A stretch of 64,000 nt of DNA from Odobenus rosmarus divergens (Eukaryota > Chordata > Mammalia > Carnivora > Odobenidae), in assembly GCF_000321225.1 (NCBI RefSeq), contig NW_004450303.1:2787117-2851116 (forward strand), in the 5' to 3' direction. The position numbers and the translations under genes were made by a program. The notes beneath the pieces are model-generated. The model ran no database searches and was not told the origin of the DNA. It worked only from the letters and a program-made list of their open reading frames with translations. Positions 54,162 through 64,000 of this stretch are shown here, one piece after another. How positions within the stretch are numbered: the stretch's first letter is position 1; each line of letters begins with the position of its first letter.

Positions 54162-55140
54162 TTTGGGGTGTGAATGGAGGGGGAGGGAAGTAGTAGATGG
54201 AGCTGATGGGTGTGGAGATTCTGGAGTCCCTTAGATTCCCCGGTGAACCACAGCTTCTAATAATTTTGCTTTTAACATCTCTGGGCACAAACGCTTCAAA
54301 TCAAGTTTTCTCTGCTTGTGGATTAAAATTAGCAAAGTGCAAAGATCACAGCTCTTGTTAATAATGTGTTTTCATGAGGGGGATTCACTGGATTTTGGCA
54401 GAATTGTGCTTTTCTCCTAACATTTTTTCCTTCTCTTCTCATGGTCTTACAGGAAGAGACTATTAGAACTAATATTTTTTAAAGAGAAAACAATATTCCT
54501 CCCACGAGAGATCTTGCCTGAAGCAACCTCTTTTATACGGTGCTTCCTAAGGCACTAAGTCCAGCCTTTTATAGACCGAGTACCGCACAGGTGCGCTAGA
54601 ACTGCACTAATGAGCAGCATACGCTTTTCGTTATATTCTCATTTGCGGTGTCATCGGGGTCCAAGAAAGCAAAAATATTACAAGTTTAAGGGGGGAAAAA
54701 GGAAGATTCTGAGGCTCTTTTAAAAGTTAAGTATTCTGGGAATCATAAATAAAATAAAAACTTTGACTTATTACAGTGCACCCCACTTACAGCAAATCAT
54801 TCACCGGTGAAAATTACATGGAGAAAGAATGTTTTAAAGTCCATAAGAAAAGGGGGAATAAAACAAGCTTTCCTGTAATGTCAATTCAGGCCAATCTTGA
54901 CCAACCTCCATTCTAGAATCAAAGTTTGGCCCAGTACCTTGATCTTTATAGAAGTTCTATTAACAATGGCTTTTAAGCAGGGTAAAACTGAAACCACATT
55001 AATGACTTACCTCAAGTCTTAACTTCCCTGGACGCTGCACACCAAGCCTCAGACTCCTTAAAACTCTAATTGGCTCATGTACAAAAGTCAACTTCAAATT
55101 TTATCTGGTTTCATTTGGAAGGATCACTCCTATTACAGTC
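54162..55140. other. Unassigned 1.0 kb with a second small CpG-bearing patch
   Basis: At 54505-54656 a hand count gives 9 CpGs, 39 C and 33 G in 152 bp (47% GC, observed/expected about 1.06), higher than the surroundings. The rest is AT-rich with no recognised element. Confidence 0.35.
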
Positions 55141-55154
55141 AAAGGTGGTTATGA

Positions 55155-55329
55155 TGGAGCCCCTGGGTGGCTCAGTCCGTTAAGCGTCTGCCTTCTGCTC
55201 GGGTCATGATCCCAGAGTCCCAGGATCGAGCCCCGAGCTGGGTTCCCTCTGCCCCTCACCCTGCTCGTGCTCTCTCTCACTCTCTTTCTTTGTCTCTCTC
55301 GAATAAATAGTCTTTTTTAAAAAAAAAAA
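55155..55329 (+). mobile_element. CanSINE, internally deleted (TSD 14 bp, one mismatch)
   Basis: Starts TGGAGCCCCTGGGTGGCTCA; body 'cttctgctcgggtcatgatcccagagtcccaggatcgagcccc', then jumps from GAGCTGGGTTCCCTCTGCCC to the CT-rich end, lacking the 'tgctcagcggggagcctgcttctcc' block. The TSD AAAGGTGGTTATGA (55141-55154) pairs with AAAGGTGGTTGTGA (55330-55343). Confidence 0.95.
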
Positions 55330-55343
55330 AAAGGTGGTTGTGA

Positions 55344-56332
55344 GTCTTCAGAATCTCTCTGCAGCTATAAACAATATCTGGATTAATAAGAACCATCTTG
55401 GATAAAGACATATGCTTGAGCTCCTTCTTGTACTCATAAGAAATAATGAAGACATGCAATTCACAATCATACCCTCTTCCATTGCACAAAAGTTTAAAAT
55501 TGTCCTAGATGTTAATATGTGCAAAAAAGTTGAAGGACGCTTCCACTTTGATTTTTAGCCCCAACCATCAGGCAGTGAGGAGGAAGATAGTAAAAGCATA
55601 AGGAGAAGCAAGAGTATCAGCCTTTTATGGGTAATGTTATAGTGGGTGTGAAAGACGTGGGAGAAAATAGAAGATTATATTTATACATTCTGGACTGGTT
55701 AGTCCCTTCCAATGGAAACTGATGACTCAGGAATTGTGAAGTCAATCACTAGAGGGCAAGATGAGGTCAGACACTGGACCCCACCCAAAGCCTAGTACTA
55801 AGAGCAAAAGTAGAGTGGGCGGCAGGCCAGTCACATACCAGTCAACTGGCAGATGACACCAGATCCAAGCAGGGCAGGTGCAAGAACCAGCGTCCTGGAG
55901 CACCGTTAAGATTAGAGCTGACTGTAGTTGATGAGGACAAGAGGAAACTGGGAAACACATCTCCATTTGGGGCGGCTCAGTTCTTTGCGGTGGCTTCTTA
56001 CGAAAGTATGTGCCCTTCCCTGCCCCCAACTATCATGCTACCTCTGGTATTCAAGGGGTAGCATTTGATAATATTTCATCAGGTTGTCATCTGCCCCACA
56101 CACACCTTTCTAGTTTTGACACATTTCGCACAGTTGTCATACCCACTGTTCTCAGACAAGTCTGTGTGCTTTGGACAAACGGAGCTGTGCTAATACAAAT
56201 GTCTGTAACTGATAAGGAATGAGGCATCTGGAAGATTTATTGCAGCTAAGACCAGAAAAGAACGCTGTCCCTTCTTCTCTCCTTGGAAACTGATGCCCTT
56301 TCATCTTTCCTTCTAAACACTTGTTCTTCTAA
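55344..56332. other. Unassigned 1.0 kb
   Basis: No repeat core. Frames of 95 codons (minus, 56029-55742) and 70 codons (plus, 56010-56222) have no known motif. Confidence 0.35.
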
Positions 56333-56333
56333 A

Positions 56334-56364
<31 letters not shown>

Positions 56365-56365
56365 C
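56333..56365. repeat. (TTTTC)n microsatellite running into poly-T
   Basis: Repeated TTTTC units followed by T11-12. Confidence 0.92.
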
Positions 56366-56489
56366 TTGCCAAAGCCAAGATAATTCTTCCAGGTGTCAAA
56401 TCTGTCCCCTTCCTAGGTGGAATCTCATCGTGTTGTCAATCTCTGCTTTTGAATAGCTTTTGAATTTGTTTTCCTTTTCTGTATCGCCG

Positions 56490-57110
56490 CCTAGACCAGA
56501 CCCTGGTCACATCAAACCTGGATTATTTTAATAGTTTCGTAATTCGATGGGCTGGTCCCAGCCTTTCCTCTCCCCAATCTATTTTCACTGTTGGACCTCT
56601 GTGCAGTCTTCTTACCTGTAATAATGAGTCTAAACCCCTCCTGTAACATTTAGGATCTGGCCCACTGTCTCCATCCAACCACATTTCCCGCCTACCCCAT
56701 CTTATCACTCACCTTCCTATTTCCCGGTTGGCCATGTTCCACACCCACCCTTGTCTAATCAATTCTCTGCTTACAATGACTTCTCCTTCCACTCTAGCTA
56801 TCCAAATGCTACTTATCCTTCCAAGTTCATGTCAGATTATCTCCATTAAGTCTTCTCTGAAAAATTTGGTCCCTTTAAATTCCCTAGCCCTGTCAATACC
56901 ATGCATTTAGGAATCTTGAAGATTATTTTCTGGTTTGTGTTATTTAATTCCGGTTTTATAGGTTCAAGGTTGCCTCCTTCAACTGGTCTTCAGGGCAATG
57001 ACTTTGTGATACATTTCTTCCAAATTAAGCTGCTGTCCCTGCAGTGGACATGCAAATGGCACACTCTACATACAATGGTTGTTTAATATATATTTATAAA
57101 ATTTGTCTGA
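56490..57110 (+). mobile_element. L2 LINE fragment
   Basis: 'acccctcctgtaacatttaggatctggcccactgtctccatccaaccacatttcccgcc', 'ttggccatgttcc', 'tatccaaatgctacttatccttccaagttcatgtcag' and, at the end, 'gtggacatgcaaatggcacactctacatacaatggttgtttaatatatattt' follow the L2 order ('tctggcccctgcctacc...catttcccgcc...ccttcaggtctcagctca...acatagtaggtgctcaataaatattt'). Confidence 0.6.
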
Positions 57111-59472
57111 AGACATAAAAAAATTACATTAAGAAGGACTCTTGGAAAGTCAGCTTAGGATTTGGAGAGGTTTAAACATTTTATACACAAGAATTAGTTT
57201 GAAGACATACACAAGGAATGAAATATTCCGCTCCCTCTGACCTTTGGACCAGCAACGATGCTGGCACATTTTACTCTATTTTTTTGGCCCTTCTACCACC
57301 GTTTCTGGGCTGCTTAATTGGCCTGCATTCCAAGTTCATCACTGGAATGTAAGACATCACCTACACATTTAAATAAATAGTTAACTCTGACCTCTTGCTT
57401 TCCAAGTGAAACAGTTGTTCCAAAAGTAGAACCCCACAGTTTTGCCACATCCTTTGAAACTTGAGGAAGGTTCTGTGTAATCTCCTTACATTTCTGTGTT
57501 AAATTCACCTTCTCTTCCCCTGAAATGATGCTAAAGCAAGACAGGGGTAAAAATCAGAGCCCATGGGAAATAGAATGATTAAGTAAATTTGATTTTAAAC
57601 TGAGAAACAATTTTCATTCTAAATAACTTGCATACACGGTACCTTCAGTTAAACAAAAATAATATGATTTTTATTAAGCATCAAAGAAGCAGAGAGCCTG
57701 GGTGAAGCTGTATCTAGCTGGGGATCTGCTCAGCATTGGATGATCTGATTAGTAAACACTCTAACAAAGGTAGAAAATAGACCCAGAATAGGAAAATTGA
57801 TTAAATAACAAAAGACTGAAAATTCTCTTCAATTAGATCTTCCCTACTCCATCTTCAGGGACTATAGCAAAATTATTTAAAGTATGGAAACCATGTAAAT
57901 TTTATAAAATCATAAAGGAAAGGCAAGTTGATTTTAGACTATTAAAATAACACCAGGACTGGGATCAGGGAAAACTGAACTGACATGCATTATCTACACA
58001 CAGAAGTAGAATCTGGGAGTCATCAATTAATTTTGAATAAGAGCATCTCATTTTTATACTTTTTTAACACATGTGGTTTAGAATTTCAATAATCAAACCA
58101 TAATGGGTTGAAAATACCAAGTTGGCTCACCAAATCTTTGTGTAGACGAGATTAGCATTCAATAACGTGCTGACTAATCTCACTCGCCCTAAACATATTA
58201 CTCTCGGATTTGACTTAAATAGCTAAGTTATCTCTTTCTTTGTCCAAGCCAATCCCCTCCCTCCCTTCCTTTTACAGTGCCATCTTTTCTTCTTACTCAA
58301 TATTATCAAACCAAACCACAAATCCAATTAAGCTGTCTTGATGCCAAAATCTCTGCTCCTGGAGAAATGCATCATGCAGCACATCTAGGTAAGTGAATTA
58401 AAAAAGCATCCAGGCAGGTATCTGGTGAATGTCTCAGTTCATCCTTGCATAATAAACTATCTTCTCCTGCTCATTCATTTGTCAGTCACAGTAACTAAGG
58501 ATTATTATTTGCTGAATGTACGTGACACCAGCAATTTGCAAAGTCTGTTGGCAAGAAAATCAGGTTAGAATGACAGAGTGAGAAATTAAGCAGAAGCCTG
58601 ATGTAATTAGCTACAACAATCAGTGCTCTAATTTCTGATTTATTGTTTCCTGTTTTCCTGCTGCACTCCACTCTGTGTATACTGTATGTGCTTCATATAG
58701 GTCAAACAATTGCCTTATCAGTCCTGGCAAAGCGAGGGGTCAGAGTTAACAATATTTATTTAAACATGCAGGATGCTTCCCACTGCAATTAGGAAATAAC
58801 TATTACTAATAGGTCTTTGGCACTACTTCCTCATTTATGCAGTTTTTGGGAGAAAAAAAAGAAACAGAAACAAGAAGGAATTGGGATTCATTTCCTACAT
58901 ATGCCCAAGAGTTGGTTTCGCTCTCCTTGTGAAAGAATTTTCCTCACTTTCAGAAAATCTACGATTCCAAATGAGCCAAACAAATCATTATTGTTACAGC
59001 TGAATATTCATAAAAATATGGAAAAAGTATCCTTCTTAATAATTAATGCAGTTTTATTTTCAAATCTCTGTTAAAATGTTATTATTGACCTCCTCTTGTA
59101 AACTCCATGGAGAATTTCTTTGCTTTCTGTCATTCAACCACAAACATAAGTTGGAATTAGTCATTCTTTCCATATTTAAGAAAGCATTCTTTAAAATTGC
59201 ATGTAGGATCTACTTTGAAGAGGAAAATCATGAGCAGTTTTAAATTCAGAATAGGATTTTTAAAAAGAAACCTCTAAAATCAAACAATAAACTCCTATAA
59301 GATAAAAATACCACTGTACTTAACTCAAAATAATGTTTGCATTTCTGAAAAGATAAATATAACTCAAGTCAGTGTAAATTCAAATGAAATTTCTATCACT
59401 GGCCATGTAAAGAACAATGTGATAGGTCATCTTGATAAACAAATGAACTGGATATGATGAAATGAATATTTT
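57111..59472. other. Unassigned 2.4 kb, candidate conserved non-coding sequence
   Basis: No SINE, L1 or L2 core. The stretch 58330-58800 has even composition and clustered TGTAATTAG, CTAATTTCTGATTTATTG and CATTCATTTGTCAG words, which gives it the look of conserved non-coding DNA. Conservation cannot be tested here. The longest frame is 85 codons (58817-59074) and looks like chance. Confidence 0.35.
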
Positions 59473-59489
59473 TGTTTTTATTCCTTTTT

Positions 59490-59590
59490 CAAAAACAATT
59501 TTTAAAGTTTTTATTTTAATTCCAGTTAGTTAACACACAGCATCATTTTAATTTCAGGTGAACAGTAGAGTGATTCAACAATTCCATATG
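59490..59590 (-). mobile_element. 5'-truncated L1 3' end, antisense
   Basis: 'ttattttaattccagttagttaacacacagcatcattttaatttcaggtgaacagtagagtgattcaacaattccat' is the reversed carnivore L1 3' end, with the poly-A tail as a T-rich start. A TGTTTTTATT word at 59473-59482 recurs at 59589-59598 and may be the TSD. Confidence 0.87.
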
Positions 59591-59598
59591 TTTTTATT

Positions 59599-59863
59599 AT
59601 TTTAATTTCAAAATTTTACAAATCCAGTGCTCCCAAGAGCACTATATACCTACAATAAGATGAAGCAGAGTCTTTACAAGGCCTTCAGGGAGGCCTCAGC
59701 TGACTGCAAAGTAATATGGGAATTAGAAGGACAACATTGAGTATGCAGGAGACCTGCATTTTTATCTAGGCCATTTCTTTCATTAACTAGTGGTCTTGAG
59801 CAAATCATTTGCCCTCTCTAGATTTCATTTTCCTTAGAGATAAAATGAGAGGTTTAGACCTGA
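59599..59863. other. Unassigned interval
   Basis: Nothing recognised apart from a faint MIR-like 'cttgagcaaatcatttgccctctctagatttcattttcc' near 59795, which would be a MIR 3' part on the plus strand. Confidence 0.4.
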
Positions 59864-59879
59864 TCTTTAAATCCTTTTT

Positions 59880-60050
59880 TAAAAAGATTTATTTATTTAT
59901 TTTAGAGAGAGAATCTCAAGCAGATTCCCCACTGAGCACAGAGTCTGACCAAGGAAGGGTGGGGGGGCTCGATCTCACAAACCTGACATCATGACCTGAG
60001 CCAAAATCAAGAGTCAGGGCTTAACCAACTGAGCCATCCTGGTGCTCTAT
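59880..60050 (-). mobile_element. Older CanSINE, antisense (TSD 16 bp)
   Basis: AAAGATTTATTTATTTATTT, then GAATCTCAAGCAGATTCCCC, the reversed older body 'gagccaaaatcaagagtcagg', and a degraded start (AGAGCACCAGGATGGCTCAG on the minus strand). The TSD TCTTTAAATCCTTTTT is at 59864-59879 and 60051-60066. Confidence 0.94.
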
Positions 60051-60066
60051 TCTTTAAATCCTTTTT

Positions 60067-60324
60067 ATAACAAAAATTAGTATAAATCAAGCAAGCACTT
60101 ATGCTCTGTGTCAGGCATTATACTAAATATTTTAGAGCCCTGTCTTTTTTTTTTTTTTGCTATTAGTACAACTAAATTAAAAACATAATCAAATTCAAAT
60201 TAAATTAAAATCTAAAACATTATAATGGATAAAAGAGGGGCATTATATACTTATAAAACACATGAGGAGAAAGATTGTATTATATTTGCCCATATTTCTG
60301 CTCTTAACATTGTTCTGTCCTTCC
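60067..60324. other. Unassigned interval
   Basis: AT-rich, with a T run at 60147-60158. It may be part of the following L1. Confidence 0.3.
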
Positions 60325-60545
60325 TGATGCTCCATGATTCCTTCATTTGTCATTTCCTTTTCATTTGAAGAACTTCCTTTAGCTGTTCTTAAAGGGTAAG
60401 TCTGCTAGTGACAAATTCTTTTAGTTTCCATTCATAAAAGAATGTCTGGATTTCCTCTTCATTTCTAAAGGATAGTTTCCTCGGATATACAATTCACTGT
60501 TGACAATTCTTCCCTTACAAGTTGACAGACATTCCATGTTTTTTA
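60325..60545 (-). mobile_element. Ancient L1 (L1M) fragment, antisense
   Basis: 'gaagaacttcctttagctgttcttaaagggtaagtctgctagtgacaaattcttttag', 'atgtctggatttcctcttcatttctaaaggatagtttcctcggatatacaattc' is the reversed L1M stretch usually read 'aacttcctttagcatttcttgtagggcaggtctgctggtgatgaattc'. Broken. Confidence 0.7.
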
Positions 60546-60554
60546 ATTCTCCGA

Positions 60555-60725
60555 ATGGTCTGTGGAATAGTAGCTCATTATCTCTGCTTTACAGATGAGA
60601 AAACTGAGACTGAAATTCAGTGACTTGCCTGAGGTTATTCGGTTGGAATGAGACCCAGGGATCATTCCAAACTAGGTTAATTAGTGCTCAAGTGCTTAAC
60701 CTTTTGGTTCTGCAGCCTGACATCT
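60555..60725 (+). mobile_element. MIR SINE
   Basis: 'tagctcattatctctgctttacagatgagaaaactgagactgaaattcagtgacttgcctgaggttattcggttggaatgagacccagg' and 'agtgcttaaccttttggttctgcagcctgaca' are MIR-typical. Confidence 0.87.
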
Positions 60726-60934
60726 TAAGCTCTTAACATATTAAGATTCTAATCAAACATACATACAGATCCATGGAAATCAACACTATACCTTATCTTA
60801 AACCAAAATGTAGAAATCCACAAGGTTCTGCCCAAATAAGATTGAATACCTTAATGTGTGAGCCTCCAATAGTATTTGTATCTAAGAATAGTTCCATGAA
60901 AATGCCAATAAGGAGTTCCAAACATATAGCATGA

Positions 60935-61641
60935 AATCAATCACTAAATAGTTGCTAAGCACCTACTAGGTTCTTAACTCAGAATTCTATCCTATAGAAA
61001 GGTATAGACATCTAAAATGCATCCTCTTCTCCCAAGAGATTAATGATTCAGTTGGAGTTATAATCCATGTTATACATTTGTTTACGATAAAATTTGAGGT
61101 ACACATAAGAAGTGCTGAAGGATTTCAACTCTCAGAGCAAGAACAGTCAGAGGCAAATAACCTATGAGGTAAACGAATATAATGTGAATTAATGGCAGTG
61201 GGAAAGAAAAGCTTTACTGGAAAAAAAATGGCAGGAAGATGTTGGATAAGAGACTGAATAGAGACAGGAGTGTTTACAAAAGTCTATAGTGTTCAGGCCT
61301 GAGTGGTGAGGACTAAGTAGACAGAGTCCAGTGGTATTTAGGGGAACACCTATGAGGATCTCCTGATCAAGGCTGACATTCAAAGACATGTCTTGAAGGG
61401 GATGCCTGAGCTAAGTTTTGAGGGATAAATAGGTGGTATCCAAGTGAAGAACCAAAGTAAGAGTATCCTGAGGCACAAGATAAAGCATGCTTGAAGGTGA
61501 GATATACCACTGCATGTTAGGGGTTCTGAAAGAAGTTTGTACCAGGTGAAGTATGGGGTGCTAGAATATGTGATGGGAAAAAGAACACTAGAAAAGATAC
61601 TGGACAAAGTCTTAAAGAGTCTGTTATATCTTCATCTGAAG
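60935..61641 (+). mobile_element. L2 LINE fragment, target of the twin-primed L1
   Basis: 'atagttgctaagcacctactaggttc', 'attcagttggagttataatcc', 'gacatgtcttgaaggggatgcctgagctaagttttgagggataaataggtg', 'gtatcctgaggcacaagataaagcatgcttgaag' follow the L2 arrangement ('ttgagctgggtcttgaaggatgaataggag...ccagaggcatgagaaagcatg'). Confidence 0.65.
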
Positions 61642-61656
61642 ATAATAAGGAACAAC

Positions 61657-62451
61657 AAATGGACACTTGAGTTGCTTCCAATATCTTGGCTATCATAAAT
61701 AATGCTATAATAAACATAGGGGTGCATGTATCTTTTCAAATCAGAGTTTTCATTTTCTTTGGCTAAATACCCAGTGGTGGAATTATTGGATCATATAGTA
61801 ATTCTATTTTCAAGTTTTTGAGGAAACTTCATAGTGTTTTCCATGGTGGCTGCACTGATTTGCATTCCCACCCACAGTGCACAAGTGTTCCTTTTTCTCC
61901 ACATCCTCTCCAGAGAAACAAAAATACCGCATGATTTCACTCATATGTGGAATTTCAGAAAACAAACAAATGAATAAACTGAAAAGGAGACAAACAAACA
62001 AACAAACAAACAAAAAAAGACTCTTTTTTTTTTTTTTAAGATTTTATTCATTTATTTGACAGAGAGAGACACAGTGAGAGAGAGAACATAAGCAGGGGAA
62101 GTGAGAGAAGGAGAAGCAGGCCTCCCGCCGAGCAGGAAGCCCGACGCGGGGCCCGATCCCAGAAGCCTGGGACCATGACCCCAGCCGAAGGCAGACGCCC
62201 CACTGACCGAGCCACCCAGGCGCCCCAAAACCCAGACTCTTAAATACAGAGAAGAAACTGGCAGTTGTCAAAGAGGAGGTGGGTGGGAGGATGAGTGAAA
62301 TAGATAAAGGAGATTAAGAGCACACTTATCCTGAGGAGCACTGAGTAATGTATAGAATTGTTGAATTATCATATTGTATACCTGAAACTAATATAACACT
62401 ATATGTTAATTACATTTCAATTAAAAAAAAAAGAAAGAGAAGGAAGAAAAA
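61657..62451 (+). mobile_element. Twin-primed (5'-inverted) L1, with a nested CanSINE
   Basis: The 5' segment (61657 to about 61917) is antisense L1 ORF2 C-terminus ('ttccaatatcttggctatcataaataatgctataataaac' to 'ttctccacatcctctcc'). From about 61918 it switches to sense 3' UTR ('ataccgcatgatttcactcatatgtggaatttc'), continuing after the SINE to 'cctgaaactaatataacactatatgttaattacatttc' and a poly-A. The flanks ATAATAAGGAACAAC (61642-61656) and ATAATAGGGAGCAAT (62452-62466) match at 12 of 15, all differences transitions, consistent with a decayed TSD. Confidence 0.88.
62026..62226 (-). mobile_element. Young CanSINE, antisense, nested in the L1
   Basis: Poly-T head at 62021-62037, (GA) block, GACGCGGGGCCCGATCCC and GGGGCGCCTGGGTGGCTCGG on the minus strand. 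Many CpGs are preserved (CCGCCGAGC, CCCGACGCGG), as expected of a recent copy. The flanks share AGACTCTT (62018-62025 and 62234-62241), with A-rich variation next to it. It is younger than the L1. Confidence 0.95.
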
Positions 62452-62499
62452 ATAATAGGGAGCAATGAAAGGAGAACATGATTGGACTTGAACCTGGGA

Positions 62500-64000
62500 A
62501 AGCCAGATATCCAGTGTAGATGATTATGTCATCTGCAAAGGTAGTTTTATTTATGTCTTCCCAATCCGTATACCTTTTATTTTCCTTTCTTGTTTTATTG
62601 CATTAGCTAGAATTTCCAATATGATAGTTGAAAAGAAATAGTGAGAGGAGATATCTTTGCCTTGTTCTTGATATTAGTGGGAAAGTTTCAAGTTTCTCAT
62701 CATTAAGTATGATCTCTATAGGGTTTTTTGTTTGTTTGTTTGTTTTGGGGAGGTTTGGGTGTTATAGCTATTCCTTATCAAGTTGAAGAAATTCTCATGT
62801 ATTCCTAGCTTATTAAGAGTATTTGTCAAGAATGGGTGTTGGATTTTGTCAAATACTTTTTCTGCACCTATTGATATGATCATGTGATCTTTCTTTTTTG
62901 AGCCTGTTAATGTGATGGATTACATTAATTACACTTGAATGTTGAACCAGCTTTGTATACCTGGGATAAATCTCACTTGGTTATGGTGTATAATTCTTTT
63001 TTAATACATTGTTGGATTTTATTTGCTAATATTTTGTTGAGGATTTTTGCATCCATGCTCAAAGAGAAATTAATGTGTAATTTTCTTTTTTCATAATGTC
63101 TTTGTCTGCTTTTGGTAGTGGAGTGATGCTAACATCACAGGATGAGTTAGGAAGTATTCTCTCTGCTTTTGTCCTCTGAAAGAGATTGTAAATTACTGGT
63201 ATATTTTCTTCCTTAAATGTTAGGTAGAATTCAAAAGTGAGTCCATCAGGCCCCTAGCTTTCTATTTGGGGAGGTTATTTGTTATCCACTCAAATTCTTT
63301 AATAATTATAGGCCTTTTCAGTTTTTCTGTTTTTTCTTGTGTGAATTTTGGCATTGTATGTGTCTCAAGGAATTGGCCCGTTTCATCTAGATTATCAGTT
63401 TATGGGCATAGAGTTAATTCATACTATTCCTTGATTATCCATTTAATGTCCAAGGGATCTGTGGAGATGTCCCTCCTTCTATTTCTCACATTAGTAGTTT
63501 ATATTGTCTTTTTTTCTTAGCCCTGCTAAAGGCTTATCAATTTTATGTATCTTTTCAAAGAACAAGTGTTTGGTTTTGTTGATTGATTTCCTATTTTCAA
63601 TTTCTGTTTATTGTTTCTATTCTGCTTACTCTGGATTAATTTGCTCTTCTTTTTTTTTTTTTCTTAATTTTGTAAGGTGGAGACTTAGGTTACTGATTTT
63701 AGATCTTTCTTCTTTTCTAATATATTCATTTAATGTTATAAATTTCCCTCTATGGACTGTTTTTGCTACATCCCACAAACTTTGCCGTGTTTCCATTTTT
63801 ATTTAGTGCAAGATATTTTTAAATCACTTTTGAGATTTCTTCTTTGATTCTTGATTTATCTGGAACTGTGCTGTTTAATCTCCATGTATTTTGAGATTTT
63901 CCACTTACCTCTCTGTTACTGACTATTAACTTAATTCCATTGTGGTCTGAGAGCAGACATTGTATGATTTCTATTTTTTTCAGATTTACTAAGGTGTATT
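62500..64000 (-). mobile_element. L1 ORF2 reverse-transcriptase segment, antisense, cut by window end
   Basis: Continuous match to reversed L1 ORF2: 'gtcatctgcaaaggtagtttta', 'tagtgagaggagatatctttgccttgttcttg', 'aagaatgggtgttggattttgtcaaatactttttctgcacctattgatatgatcatgtg', 'gttgaggatttttgcatc', 'tcatctagattatcag', 'atcttttcaaagaacaagtgtttgg' and 'ccattgtggtctgagagcag'. The endonuclease part should follow beyond 64000. Many frame breaks; it is inactive. Confidence 0.92.

Noticed and set aside
61189..61607. Minus-strand Ser/Pro-rich frames of 66-75 codons
   Set aside because: They are the complement of an L2 fragment.
63266..63806. 84- and 100-codon hydrophobic plus-strand frames
   Set aside because: They lie on the antisense strand of an L1 RT segment; the hydrophobicity comes from reversed A-rich coding sequence.
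1..64000. CRISPR array, prophage, operon or bacterial feature
   Set aside because: No regularly spaced repeats or prokaryotic gene density; the SINE/MIR/L2/L1 content is mammalian.

Overview
This window is non-coding, repeat-rich mammalian DNA. I find no protein-coding gene, tRNA, rRNA, CRISPR array or bacterial-type feature that I can support. The longest open frames are 155 and 151 codons and match nothing I recognise. The organism is a carnivoran: at least 19 copies of the tRNA-derived CanSINE (5' end GGGGCGCCTGGGTGGCTCAG, pol III-like boxes, CT-rich 3' part, AAATAAATAAAATCTT tail) lie on both strands, most with intact target-site duplications (TSDs). The dominant type has the body CTTCGGCTCAGGTCATGATC followed by a GGGCTCCCTGCTCAGCGGGG segment, and the canid-specific type (GGATCCCTGGGTGGCGCAG) is absent. 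A non-canid caniform (bear, panda, seal or mustelid group) is therefore my best inference.

Layout. 1-5.5 kb: SINE tail, ancient L1 3' ends, L2 pieces and an antisense L1 endonuclease segment. 5.8-9 kb: an unexplained minus-strand open frame, then plus-strand ancient L1 fragments broken up by young SINEs and a MIR. 9-19.6 kb: mostly unassigned sequence with SINEs, MER5-like, CR1/L3-like and L2 fragments. 19.6-21 kb: L1 3' end, SINE, MIR, L2 and a pyrimidine tract. 23.1-25.6 kb: a 2.4-kb antisense ancient L1. 26.8-27.1 kb: a solo MaLR LTR with an exact 5-bp TSD. 28.5-29.8 kb: two SINEs. 29.8-44.2 kb: a 14.5-kb interval with no CanSINE, holding only old MIR, L2 and L1 relics, a small CpG-dense patch at 40.9-41.1 kb and candidate conserved non-coding DNA. 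44.2-55.3 kb: dense SINEs, a long L2, microsatellites, a pair of direct repeats 1.38 kb apart, L1 fragments and an LTR fragment. 55.3-64 kb: L2, a SINE, a 5'-inverted (twin-primed) L1 with a SINE nested in it, and an antisense L1 reverse-transcriptase segment running off the window end.

The parts do not form a pathway. What can be read is a layered insertion history: L2/MIR/CR1 relics, then ancient L1 and LTR, then younger L1 3' ends, then CanSINEs. I found no previously undescribed system. The best leads are the CpG-dense patch within the SINE-free interval, the 180-bp direct repeats, the 46.1/48.9-kb pair of unknown repeats and the twin-primed L1. Repeat family names come from recalled consensus patterns without a database search; boundaries without a TSD are approximate.
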